Shown in pieces: positions 1 through 15,235 of a stretch of DNA of 64,000 bases (the first letter of the stretch is position 1; each line of letters begins with the position of its first letter). Both the position numbers and the translations under genes were made by a program. The notes under the pieces are model-generated. The model did not search any database. It was given only the letters and a program-made list of their open reading frames with translations, and was not told where the DNA came from. The DNA lies in contig CAVRCA010000001.1 of assembly GCA_963719345.1 (NCBI GenBank), positions 186,001-250,000 of the forward strand. Direction: 5' to 3'. This DNA is from CAVRCA01 sp963719345. GTDB taxonomy: Bacteria; Pseudomonadota; Alphaproteobacteria; Acetobacterales; Acetobacteraceae.

Positions 1-21
1 GTGGCCCGCAGACGCGCTCAT
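1..21 (-). CDS. Start of a gene running off the left edge (possibly treY)
   Basis: An ATG at 21-19 overlaps the malQ stop TGA at 20-18 (ATGA arrangement) and opens a frame reading MSASAGH before the window ends. Nothing can be recognised from seven residues. Position in the operon suggests maltooligosyltrehalose synthase (treY), the usual partner of treZ, which is otherwise missing here; this is inference from context. Confidence 0.35.
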
Positions 22-2029
22 GCGCGCTTCCTCGCGTCGGCCAGGCCGCGAGCCGGCGCGGCGGTCGCTTGCTCGTCGAGCACCCGGTCGGCCGTGTCGG
101 GAGACGCCGCCGCCAGTTCGGGTGCTCGTCGAGCGTGCCCGGAAGGTTCGGCTGTTCCCGCATCGCCAGCGCGTCTTCGACCGGGAGAAGCACGAGCTCG
201 CAGGCGGCGCGGCCGACGTGGGCGATGGCCGCATCGACTGCACGCGGCCGGCTCGTCGGGGGGCGGCGGATCGCCTTCCGCGGCGCCGCTGTCGCGGAAA
301 GCGTTCCAGAGCGCGGTCCGGTCCGCTCGCGCGTTGCGCGCGCTCCTCCGGGCTCGTCCCTCAGCAGTCCGAGGCTGCCCGCCAGTCGAGATCCGCGCTG
401 CTCCACCAGCCGGCAACCGTCGGCAAATCATGCGTGCTGGTCATCGCGACGGCATCGCGGGTCCAGCTCGAGGGGCGGGTGAACCAGCCCTCGTCGCGCT
501 CGAACCAGAGCACGCGCAGGCCCAGCACGCCCGGCCTCCGGCAACCGTCTCTGAGAAACCCTCGGGCACGGTGCCGAGATCCTCGCCCAGAACGATCGCG
601 CGATGCCGCAGGATTCGAGCGCGATCAGCCGCAGCAGATCCTGCTCGGGCATGGCGAGGTACGCGCCCTCATCCGCGCCTGTGCCTTCCGGCATGACCCA
701 GAGCCGGCTAACCCCATAGCGTGGTCGATGCGCACGCCGCCCGCATGCCGCAGGGCCGCGCGGATCATTTCGAGGAAGGCCGATAGCCGCTCTTGCGCAG
801 CCCGCGCGGCGAGAAACCGACCAGGCCCCAGTTCTGTCCGTGCGGGCCGAGCGGGTCAGGGGGCGCGCCGACCGAAAGCCCGATCAGCATCTCGTCCTGA
901 CGGCTCCAGGCGTGACTGCCGCCGGAATCGGTGCCGACCGCGAGATCGGAGATCAGTCCGATCGGCATGCCCGACGCTCGCGCCGCCTGCTGCGCCGCCG
1001 GAGGTCCGCTGTCGGCAAGGAACTGGAGCCAGGCATGGAAGGCGACTTCTCGCGGGTGGTCCTGCGGCAAACCGCGCCACGCCGGGGCTGTGCGGGTCGC
1101 GAAATTCCTCCGGCCAGTCCCGCCAGTGCCAGCGGCGGGGTCCTCGCCGAAGAAATGAGCGTGCAGCGCCTCGAATCGGGCGTGCAGCTCGAGACCGTCA
1201 CCCTGCTCGCGGCGGAATTCGGCAAGCTCGGCGCCGTCCGGTCGCGCTCCTGCGAAAGCGCGGCGGAAGGCGCGCAAGCGGGCGCGCGTCGCGGCGGGCC
1301 AGTCGATCAGCGGCAGGCTTCGAGCCGCGCCCGCTCCGCCGGATCGGGCTCGTCGGGCAGCTCCGCGTGCATGACGTTGAGCAGCGAGCGGCTGGACGGC
1401 GCGTACGGGCTGAACCGGTCGGGGTCGGCCGAGAACTGCGCATGGACCGGGCTGATCGCGACGGCGTCGCGCCATGCGCGGCGGCGGAGCGGACGAAATC
1501 GCGCAGGGCGGCGAAATCGCCGATGCCGCCATCGCCGGCGCGGCGAAGCGAGTAGAGCTGTGTCGCCAAGCCCCAGGCCCGGTCGCGGCCGACAATTTCG
1601 CGAACGCAGACGCAACGTCCGGGCGCGACGGCGAGCGTGACGAGAGTGCCGTCATCCAGCTCGAGGCGGTGATAGCCGAGTTCCGCAATCGCCGGGATGA
1701 CGCTGCCGTGATCCTCCGGCTGCGGCTTGTCCCTCCGAGACGTCCGCCGTCCTCGCGATGGATGCCGGAAACGGCCGGTTCGGCGCCGCAGTCGGATCGG
1801 CTGACCGGCGAGGCGGTTATCAGCGGAGGCAAGGTGGCGCCGGATTCTGCTCGCGCACTTTTGGCGACTCTCGGCAATCTCAGCGTCGCTGCCGGCCGGC
1901 AAGCCGAGTGCCGGCGAGCACCGCCCGCAGCGTATCGGGGGCGACGTCGTGCATCTCGCCGAAAGCATCGCGCCAGCGCGGCGCGATCCCCGCTTGCTCG
2001 GCCAGCGGCCAGCAGATCCCGTCGCTCAT
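18..2029 (-). CDS. malQ: 4-alpha-glucanotransferase (GH77), many frameshifts
   Basis: Amylomaltase, which disproportionates malto-oligosaccharides in the cytoplasm and would recycle short glucans left by the trehalose and glycogen enzymes. No single frame covers the gene. Spliced across frames it reads as a full GH77 protein of about 670 residues: an N-terminal part with ALGLPAGSDAE, then AELGYHRLELDDG, GLISDLAVGTDSGGSHAW, the nucleophile motif GVRIDHAMGL, the acid/base motif VLGEDLGTVPEG and STHDLPT. Shifts can be placed near 1912 (one extra G), 1840, 1740, 1470, 1320, 780 (one base missing), 709 (one A missing), 604, 570 and several times below 400. Every catalytic motif survives, so consensus errors are likelier than decay. 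The start chosen is the ATG at 2029-2027 (MSDGICWPL). Confidence 0.8.
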
Positions 2030-3809
2030 GACGCGGTCGCCGGCAAGGAAGGCCACGGTGCTGCGCGCGGGCAGGGCGCCTTCGCGGGACCACGCGGCCC
2101 ATCTTGTCGCCGGTGCCGTACAGCATCTCGCCCGTCAGCGGGCCGATCGGGACGGGCGACTCGTCAAGATTGATCGCGATCGTCAGCAAGGCGCCGTCGC
2201 CGATCCGCCAGCGCGCGACCACCGCCTTCGGTCCGATCGCTTCCGCTCCCTCGCTGACGCAGCCGGGAATCCGCGGCATGACGAAGCGGTGGCGCAGCGC
2301 GAGCAAGTCCTGGTGGAGTGCCAGCGTCTCGGCGTGCGCTGGCTGCTGGCACTCGGTCCGGCTTGGCACCGATTGCTCGAACGTCTCGCGAGCGTTGGGA
2401 TCAGGGATCGTCTCGCGGCGTGCCGGGTCGGTGAACGCGGCGAAATGCTGAAACTCGCGGCGGCGTCCCTCGCGCACCAGCTTCGCCAGCTCCGGATTGT
2501 GGTCGGTGAAGAACAGGAAGGGCGCCTTCGTGCCCCACTCCTCGCCCATGAACAGCATCGGGATGAACGGGCTGAGCAGCAGCAGCGCGGTGGCCGCCCG
2601 CAGCGCCTCGGGGTCGGCCAAGGTCGTGAGCCGGTCGCCGAACGCGCGATTGCCGATCTGGTCGTGGTTCTGCAGGCAGATCACGAAGGCCGTCGTCGGC
2701 AAATGAGCACTCGGCTCGCCGCGCGGCTCGCCGTGATGCGGCGACATTTCCCCTTGATAGGCAAAGCCCTCGGCCATGCAACGGGCGAGCAGTCGCGCCG
2801 CGTCCTGGAAATCCTCGTAGTAGCCTTCGTGTTCGCCGGTCAGCAGCACGTGCAGGCAATGATGTACGTCGTCGGTCCACTGCGCGTCGAACTTTCCGGG
2901 GGCGAGGTGGGAAGCCTTGTTGCCCTCATGCTCCAGGATGAGATGCACGTGCCGGCCGGGCTCGACGGTGCGGCGGATCGTCGCCGCCATCTCGTCGAGG
3001 AAGTCGGGCTCGCGTGATCGCGTGAACCGCGTCGAAACGCAGCCCGTCGAAGCGATACTCCATCAGCCAGTAGAGCGCGTTCTGGATGAAATAGTCCCGC
3101 ACCTCGGGTCGCCGGAAGTCGATCGACGCACCCCAAGGCGTGGTGATGTCATTGCGAAAGAAATTTTCCGCGTAGGCGTGCAGGTAGTTCCCGTCCGGGC
3201 CGAAATGATTGTACACCACGTCGAGAAACACCATGAGGCCGATCCCGTGCGCCTCGTCGATCAGCGCCTTGAGCTGATCGGGCGTGCCGTACGCCGCGTC
3301 CGGCGCGTAGGGCAGCACGCCGTCATAGCCCCAGTTGTGCTTGCCGGGGAAATCCGCGATCGGCATCAGCTCGATCGCCGTCACGCCGAGCTGCTTCAAC
3401 TCGGGCAGGCGGCTACGGATGCCCTCGAAACCGCCCATCGCGCCGGGATGCAGTTCGTAGACGACCGCCTCGTGCCACGGGCGTCCCAGCCAGCCGTCGT
3501 TGCGCCAGGCATAGGCGCTCGGCGTCGACCACGACGCTGGCATCATGCACGTCACCGGCCTGCCGGCGGGAGGCCGGGATCAGGCACCGCAAGCCCATCC
3601 GGCAGCCGGAAGCGGTAATGCGTGCCGGGACCGCACGGTGCCTGCGCGGCGAACCAGCCGTTCTCCTGGCGCTGCATCGGAAGCGGGCTCTGCCCGTCGA
3701 TCTCGAGCGAGACGGCCTCCACCGACGGCGCCCACAAGCGGAACCGGGTCGCGCCGCGATCCGTCGGCTCGGCGCCGAACGGCAGCGCGTGCCTGAAATG
3801 CTTGGTCAT
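2026..3809 (-). CDS. treZ: Malto-oligosyltrehalose trehalohydrolase, frameshifted
   Basis: GH13 enzyme releasing trehalose from maltooligosyl-trehalose. The N-terminal half has the E-set-like start (RFRLWAPSVEAV), then AYAWRNDGWLGRPWHE, VVYELHPG, the nucleophile motif DGLRFDAVHAI, the acid/base motif LILEHEGN and NHDQIGNRAFGD, followed by the conserved MLFMGEEWG. The span matches the usual length of about 590 residues. One-base shifts lie near 3570 and 3523 (around ASRRQAGDVHDAS), near 3014 (after HAIT) and near 2090 (before REGALPARSTVAFLAG). The true stop is not clear; a TGA at 2028-2026 overlaps the malQ ATG. The ATG at 3809 follows GAGGGA by a suitable distance and lies 18 bp after the glgB stop. 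Confidence 0.85.
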
Positions 3810-3827
3810 AAGGAAGTCCCTCGGGCG

Positions 3828-9379
<5,552 letters not shown>

Positions 9380-9383
<4 letters not shown>

Positions 9384-12300
9384 CCTGCGGGCCGGGCGCG
9401 CCAGATCGCGTAGGGCAGCGATGGGTCAAGCCGCAGGTGCTGTCGCTTGCCGCTCCAGATCGCCTGTGTCCCTGCCACGAGATCCTCCACCACCAGCCGT
9501 CCGTCGTCGGTCAGTCCCCAATCCCACAGCGGCACTTCGAGATCCGCCTCCTGCGCGTTGAACGGGTCGAGGCTGACGGCCACCAGCAGCACGTTCGAGC
9601 GGTCCGGCGTCGCCTTGCTGTAGAACAGGATCGCGTCGTTCGTCGCCAGGTGGAACGCGACGCCGAGATGGGTCTGCAAGGCGGGATTGGTCTGCCGCAG
9701 GCGGTTGAGCCGGGTAATCTCGGGCACGATGTTGCCCGGCCGATCCCAATCCCAGGCACGGATCTGGTATTTTTCCGAGTCGATATACTCCTCGCGTCCC
9801 GGCAACGGGGCTCCCTCGCACAGCTCGAACCCGTTGTAGACGCCCCACAGCCCCGACAGGGTCGCCGCCAGCGCGCCCCGGATGAGGAACCCGGGCCGCC
9901 CCGAGGTCTGCAGGAACACCGGATTGATGTCCGGCGTGTTGACGAAGAAATGCGGCCGGAAAAAATCCTTCGGCGCCGTCGTCGAGAGTTCGGTGAGGTA
10001 CTCGGTCAGTTCCCGCTTGGTGCTGCGCCACGTGAAGTAGGTGTAGGACTGCGAGAAGCCGACCTTCGCAAGCCGATACATCACCTTGGGACGGGTGAAC
10101 GCCTCGGCCAGGAAGATGGCGTCCGGGTAGCGTGCCTGCACCTCGCCGATCAGCCACTGCCAGAATGGCAGCGGCTTGGTGTGCGGGTTGTCGACGCGGA
10201 ACAGCCGCACGCCCTCGCCGCACCAGAACAGCACGACTTCGCACAGCGCGATCCACAGCGCCGGCATCGCGCCGGGAGCGTAGAAATCGACGTTGACGAT
10301 GTCCTCGTACTTCTTGGGCGGGTTCTCGGCGTAGCGCAGCGAGCCGTCGGGCCGCCAGGCGAACCAGTCCTTGTGGTCGCGCAGCCACGGATGATCGGGC
10401 GAGCACTGGATGGCGAAGTCGAGCGCCAACTCCATGCCCTCGCGGTCCGCCGCTTCGCGCAAGCGGCGGAAATCCTCGAGCGTGCCGAGTTCCGGATGCA
10501 CCGCGTCGTGACCGCCCTCCGGGCTGCCGATCGCGTAGGGGCTGCCGGGATCGTCCGGGGTCGGTGTAAGGCTGTTGTTGCGGCCCTTCCGGTTGGCGCG
10601 CCCGATCGGATGGATGGGCGGGAAATACAGCACGTCGAAGCCCATGTCGCGAATGCGCGGCAGATGCCGGATCACGTCGGCGAACGTGCCGTGCCGGTCC
10701 GGATCATCGCTCATCGAACGGGGAAAAATCTCGTACCAGCTGGCGAACCGGGCGGCCGTCCGCTCCGCCTGGATGCGCAGCGGCGGCTCCCATTGCACGC
10801 CGAACGGCCGCGGGTCGGCGTCCGCCATCAGCCCGGCCATCTCGGGCGACAGCAGCATTTGCCGCCGTTCGTCCTCGCTCGCCGCAGCAAGCCGCTCGAC
10901 CATCTCGGCCAGCCCGCCACCCGGGGACGGCGCGGGCGGTCTCGGTGACCAGGTTGATCCCCTCCTGCACCTCGAGCCGGGTGTTGACGCCGGCCGCGTG
11001 CTTCTTGGCGAGCTCGTCCCGGTAGGTGCCGAACGCGTCGCGCCACGCGTTCACCGTAAATACGTAGGGTCCCATCTGCGGCAGCGCGAAGCTGGCCTGC
11101 CAGCGATCGTTGCCGAGCGGGCGCATGCGGACCTGCTGCCAAGCCGTCTCGGTCTCGGCGCGCCACAACAGCGCGACGCCAAGCACGTCGTGACCGTCGG
11201 CGATCACGTCGGCCTCGACGATGACGTTCTCGCCGGCGATCCGCTTGGCGGGGAACAGCCCGTCATTGACGCTGGGGGTGACGTTCTCGATGGCGATGCG
11301 CGGCGCCCGCGTGGCGGCCCGCGCGGTCTCCGCCAGCGGCGGCCGCTTGATCGGCCTCGGCTGGGCTTGCCGGCCGCGATAGACCAGCACCTGGCCCGGC
11401 TCGAGAACCGTGGACACACCCGGCGCGAGCCGGGGACCGCTGCACGGCGGCACTGGATCGAATTGCGCGAAGCCGCCGGTCGATTGCATCAGGGTGGACG
11501 CCGCGACCACCTGCCGGTGGGCGGGATCGGCGTTCACCAGCACCAGGGCGGCGCGATCCCCCTTGTGCGGATGCCGCGTGGTGCCGCGCAACAGGGCGAT
11601 CGCCGCCGCGCCGGCACCCGCGAGCATGACCGGGGTGCCGCGCGCCGCCAGCACCGGCTCGGCCTGACGCGTGCGGTTCGCCTTCGTGATCGCGTCCGAG
11701 AGGTCGAACGGCGCAGCCTGCCGCATGCGCTCGAAATCCGCCGGCGTGTCGCCGGCCGGCTGCATCGGATGCACGGCCGCATACTCGAACCCCATCGGGA
11801 CCATCCAGCCCGACCCCGCCATCGCCGCGAAGGAGAGATTGCGCTCGTAGGTCGGGCGGACCAGGGCAGGGTCGTGGCACGCGCCGATCAGCCGCGGCCC
11901 GAACGGCGCCTCGGGGGCAGTGATCACCGGCGCGATCTGGCTGAGCGCCTCGAACTCGGTCCAGAACCACTCGGCCCGGTAGTCCCACCAGGGCAGGGAC
12001 GAAAACACGTAGTCGAAGCCAGCGCCGTCGAGCGCGCTCAACGGGGTGCCTGGCGCCCAGGCGAAGAATGTCGCCGCTCGTTCCTGCCGGCGCGTGCCGT
12101 CGATCACCGAGCGCAGCACGGCCCTCGGCAGCGCGCCTGGAGCAACGACGCGAAAGCCGGCAAACCCGCATCGCGACCACTCGACGAGCCGTTCGGTCCA
12201 CCATGACGCCAGCCGCGGGGCATCCGGGCGAACGCGCGCAGCCTCGAAATTGCCGCCGGCGCCGCGCGGGTCCAGCGCCGCGCCTTCCTCCAGGCTTTCG

Positions 12301-12692
12301 AACAAGTCCGCGTTCACGGTGGCGGCGCGAGATCCGGCGGCGACCTGGTCGAGCACCACGTCCAGCAGCGGCCGCAGCCCCGCCGATCGGCAGGCCTTGG
12401 CAATCTGGGCGAGGGCGACCCGTGCGGGCCCGGTCGCCACTAGCTGGTCGTTCAGCCGATCATAGTCGGCCGGCAGGAACAGGTCGCCGCTCGGCCCGGT
12501 GGCGAACACCGGCGCCATCAGCACATGATCGAACCCCAGCTTCGCGATCCGTTCGAGCTGGGCCGGCCACCCGCCGAGAGGGCCGGCGAGCAGCGGGCTG
12601 AGATAATAGATTTTTGGGGCATCGCCGATCGGCAGGGCGCCCTCGGTCTGGTCCGACGCATCTTGCGTTTCGGTCTGGCTGTCGCGTTCCAC
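9380..12692 (-). CDS. glgE: Maltose-1-phosphate maltosyltransferase with GH13-like N-terminal extension
   Basis: GlgE transfers maltose from maltose-1-phosphate to glucan chains. The C-terminal ~500 residues carry the family signatures: YEIFPRSMSDDPDRHGTF, VLYFPPIHPIGRANRKG, VRLFRVDNPHTKPLPFW (nucleophile Asp), FLAEAFTRPKVMYRLAK (acid/base Glu) and FFVNTPDINP. Ahead of the GlgE N domain (from RIAIENVTPSVNDG) lies a ~480-residue amylase-like region, giving about 1103 residues, the long form seen in many proteobacteria. In that region the strand expected to carry the nucleophile reads GFRVVAPG instead of RxDA, so it looks catalytically dead. One extra base sits in the C/G run at 10920-10922 (after TETARAVPG), splitting the frame. 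The GTG at 12692 follows GGGA at a normal distance. It lies 120 bp downstream of phyR on the same strand. Confidence 0.93.
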
Positions 12693-12812
12693 TGGTTTGT
12701 CCCACGCGCGGTGATCCGTCGCCCTCGAGCTGGGGCGGCCGGCAAAATCAGGCCGGCAACGCCAAGCCGTGCGTGGCGCTTCCGGGGGCAGCCTTGCCCG
12801 ACTCGGGCAGGC

Positions 12813-13553
12813 TCAGTCCAGGTGTACGCCGCCGGTCACCGCTTGGTAAGTGGCAACGGCGAGCGTCATCGGCTCGAACGGCTTGGTGATGACGAACGCG
12901 GGTTCGACCTCCTCGCCGGTGAGCAGGCGCTCGGGGTAGGCGGTGACGAAGATCACCGGCGCAGGATGGCTTTGCAGGATGCGCGACACCGCCATCGCCC
13001 CATCGCCGCCGGCGCCGAGATTGATGTCGGCGAGGATCAGGCCGGGACGGGCACGACCGGCGATCTCCACCGCCTCGCGCTCCGTGCTCGCGACGCCGAT
13101 CACCCGATGGCCGCAATTCTGCACCAGTTCCTCGATGTCCATGGCGATGATCGGCTCGTCCTCGATGATCAGCACATCGGTAGCCGCCGCCGCCCGCAAG
13201 CGGCTGCGGGCATCGGTCAGTTCGGCCCGCGCACCCTCCTGCTCCATGGTGAGCACCCGGGCCGCCGCCTCGACGCTCAGCCCTTCGAGAGAGGTGAGGA
13301 GCAGCAGCTGCCGCTGCCGCCCCGACAGGCCCCGTCCACCGTCGTCCGGAGCGTTCGGGCCGTCAAATTGACGAGTGACACAGGCATACAGCAGCAGTCG
13401 CGGGTCGGCGGCCTCCGCGCCGCGCGCCAGCAGCTCCTTCAGCGCTGCCGCGACGAGCCCGTCGCCGCGCCCCTGACTTCCGGTCAAGGCACGGGCATAC
13501 CGCCTTGCGTATGGCAGCGCCCGAACCAGGGCGTCGTGACTGGCCGCGGTCAT
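12813..13553 (-). CDS. phyR: PhyR-type GSR response regulator / anti-anti-sigma factor
   Basis: 246 residues. The N-terminal ~120 residues form an ECF sigma-like domain (LPYARRYARALTGSQ, LSGRQRQLLLLTSLEGLSVEAAARVL) that binds NepR but has no DNA-binding role. The C-terminal receiver starts at DVLIIEDEPIIAMDIEELV, with the phospho-acceptor Asp at about 176 (ILADINLG), the Thr of VTAYPE and the conserved Lys at about 224 (TKPFEP). In this family, phosphorylation opens the protein so that it captures NepR and frees EcfG. The ATG at 13553 is preferred over the in-frame start at 13604 because it matches PhyR lengths. It is divergent from an ecfG gene and co-directional with glgE, so it may contribute to transcription of the trehalose operon. 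Confidence 0.93.
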   Translation of the reverse strand: MTAASHDALVRALPYARRYARALTGSQGRGDGLVAAALKELLARGAEAADPRLLLYACVTRQFDGPNAPDDGGRGLSGRQRQLLLLTSLEGLSVEAAARVLTMEQEGARAELTDARSRLRAAAATDVLIIEDEPIIAMDIEELVQNCGHRVIGVASTEREAVEIAGRARPGLILADINLGAGGDGAMAVSRILQSHPAPVIFVTAYPERLLTGEEVEPAFVITKPFEPMTLAVATYQAVTGGVHLD

Positions 13554-13606
13554 GGACTCGAACCCTCTTGCACTAATCCGATCGAAGCCAGACTTTCGCA
13601 CCACGG
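13554..13606. promoter_or_regulatory. Divergent control region between phyR and ecfG
   Basis: A 53-bp gap separates the opposed starts of phyR and the first sigma gene, so at least one promoter must lie here or inside the neighbouring coding ends. I looked on both strands for the GSR consensus GGAAC-N16/17-GTT and did not find it. No hairpin or clear operator is visible. Confidence 0.4.
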
Positions 13607-14131
13607 ATGGACAGCATTTCCGCCCCGGCGTCCACGTCGCCCACGCTGCGCACCCAGATCATCGCGCTGCTGCCGGACCTGCGCGGGTTCGCCCGGTTCC
13701 TCGCCCGCGAACGCGCCGAGGCCGATGATCTCGTGCAGGACACTGTCGTGCGGGCGCTTGCCGCGCTCGACCAGTTCCAGCCTGGCACAAACCTGCGCGC
13801 CTGGCTGTTCACCATCCTGCGCAACTCCTATTTCGAGCAGGCCCGCCGCCGCCGGACCGAGCGCGTTGCGCTGGAGCAGGCTGTGTCGGCCGAAACCTCC
13901 CAACTCGCCAATCAGGAGAGCCGGAGCGCGCTGGCCGAGCTGCAGCGCCAACTCTGGCAGCTCCCGCCACTGTTGCGGGAGGCGCTGGTGCTGGTTGGCG
14001 CCCAGGAACTCAGCTACGAAGAGGCGGCGGCGATCTGCGGCGTTCCGGTGGGAACCATGAAAGCCCGCGTGTCGCGTGCGCGCAGGAAGATTGCCGAACT
14101 CGTGGGGCGGGCTCCGGAGCACCGTGCGTAA
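13607..14131 (+). CDS. ecfG: EcfG-type sigma factor, copy 1
   Basis: 174 residues. Sigma region 2 is LRGFARFLARERAEADDLVQ followed by DTVVRALAALDQFQPGTNLR and AWLFTILRNSYFEQARRRRT; region 4 is LPPLLREALVLVGAQELSYE with EEAAAICGVPVGTMKARVSRAR. The NLRAWLFTILRN signature is typical of ECF15/EcfG, the RNA polymerase sigma subunit of the alphaproteobacterial general stress response. It should be held by NepR until PhyR is phosphorylated. It is divergent from phyR with a 53-bp gap and is followed 234 bp later by a second sigma of the same group. Confidence 0.9.
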   Translation: MDSISAPASTSPTLRTQIIALLPDLRGFARFLARERAEADDLVQDTVVRALAALDQFQPGTNLRAWLFTILRNSYFEQARRRRTERVALEQAVSAETSQLANQESRSALAELQRQLWQLPPLLREALVLVGAQELSYEEAAAICGVPVGTMKARVSRARRKIAELVGRAPEHRA

Positions 14132-14365
14132 ATGGGTGGTCAAGGCGCCTCGCTGAGGTTGAAGATCGTCAGTCAGCCGTAAACGACGCGAGCTCCGAAC
14201 CGCGTGAGAGGTGTAAGCATTACAGCTACGGCTGCAAGACCGCATCCGTGACGGGTGCCGCCCCTCGCGCAGTCGTGAGTTTGCCGATGCAACCTGTTGC
14301 CGGGCGCTTCATTGGTCGATTGACTCGCGGCTGACAGCGGGGCAATCGGCAAGGAGCGCGTTCGT

Positions 14366-14944
14366 ATGACTGAGGCCCCCAGCTTCCACGATCAGGTCAT
14401 CGGCATCCTGCCCAAGTTGCGGGTGCAGGCGCTGGCGCTGACCCGCAATCGCGCCGCGGCGGAGGACCTCGTGCAGGATGCTGTGTGCAATGCCTTGTCG
14501 GCCCAGGACAGCTTCATCCCGGGCACCAATTTTTCGGCCTGGATGCATCGTATCTTGCGCAACCGGTTCATTTCCAACCTTCGCAAGCGCCGCGACACCA
14601 CCGACATCGACGACGTGCCGTCGTCCGCCTTCGCGACCGACGCGGCGCATGAGGACCGGCTGGCTCTCAAGGAGCTGGGCCAGGCGATGACACGGCTGCC
14701 GGCGGACCAGCGCGAGGCGCTGGTGATGGTCGTGGTCCACGGCATGAGCTACGAAGCGTTGGCGTCAGCCACCGGCTGCGCGGTCGGCACGGCGAAAAGC
14801 CGCGTGTTCCGGGCCCGGCGTCAGCTCGAGGCATGGCTGCTCGGCGAGGACAAGGCACGCGGCGGACATCGGCCGCAACTTCAGGCGCCGAGCGCGGTTT
14901 CACGGGAGCCGGCGACGGCGGGGCATCTGCCTTCGTCGGGCTGA
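14366..14944 (+). CDS. EcfG-type sigma factor, copy 2
   Basis: 192 residues, related to the preceding sigma gene but clearly diverged. Region 2 has VQALALTRNRAAAEDLVQDA and FIPGTNFSAWMHRILRNRF; region 4 has LPADQREALVMVVVHGMSYE, then SATGCAVGTAKSRVFRARR. A C-terminal tail of about 35 residues rich in Ala, Pro and Gln extends past region 4. AAGGAG sits 9 bases before the ATG. The gene lies upstream of nepR, the usual partner arrangement, so this copy may be the principal EcfG and the upstream copy an accessory one, or the reverse; sequence alone does not decide. Confidence 0.88.
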   Translation: MTEAPSFHDQVIGILPKLRVQALALTRNRAAAEDLVQDAVCNALSAQDSFIPGTNFSAWMHRILRNRFISNLRKRRDTTDIDDVPSSAFATDAAHEDRLALKELGQAMTRLPADQREALVMVVVHGMSYEALASATGCAVGTAKSRVFRARRQLEAWLLGEDKARGGHRPQLQAPSAVSREPATAGHLPSSG

Positions 14945-15024
14945 TCCGTCCAGGTGTTGCGGCGGTTCAGCATTGGTGTTGCGACGGGTACAGCTGTGGG
15001 GTCGGCCTCGACCGGATCGTATAG

Positions 15025-15213
15025 ATGAAACACATCCCGATGAAGCAGCGCAAAGACAAGCCGGTTCCCGTCCGTTCGCCGAACGACCGGAAGGCGGAGG
15101 CGGCTTTTGATCTTTGGCTCCAGCGTGGGCTGCACACGCTCTACGACGAGATTGCACAGGAGCCGATCCCGGAAGAGCTGCTGAAGTTGATTGAGCAGGA
15201 TCGAACCAAGTGA
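15025..15213 (+). CDS. nepR: NepR anti-sigma factor
   Basis: 62 residues, the size of the family. The conserved core AAFDLWLQRGLHTLYDEIAQ followed by EPIPEELLKLIE matches the two helices of NepR that clamp EcfG or, alternatively, PhyR. A basic N-terminal arm (KQRKDKPVPVRSPNDRKAE) precedes it. It lies 80 bp after the second sigma gene and runs directly into the kinase gene, whose TTG candidate start lies inside nepR. No strong ribosome binding site is visible, which would fit translation dependent on upstream genes. Confidence 0.92.
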   Translation: MKHIPMKQRKDKPVPVRSPNDRKAEAAFDLWLQRGLHTLYDEIAQEPIPEELLKLIEQDRTK

Positions 15214-15235
15214 GGCGGCCAACACAACCCGGACC

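Noticed and set aside
765..2990. A 741-residue frame joining treZ and malQ as one protein
   Set aside because: The ends are TreZ and MalQ, but the middle (about 1320-2090) is off-frame Arg/Ser-rich sequence; the join results from compensating shifts.
12721..12760. GCCGGC inverted repeat (12738-12743 with 12752-12757) between phyR and glgE as a terminator
   Set aside because: Only 6 bp with an 8-base loop and no T-run; such matches are frequent by chance at this GC content.
13554..15024. EcfG-type promoter motif GGAAC-N16/17-GTT in the GSR gaps
   Set aside because: Scanned by eye on both strands in the gaps; no convincing match found.
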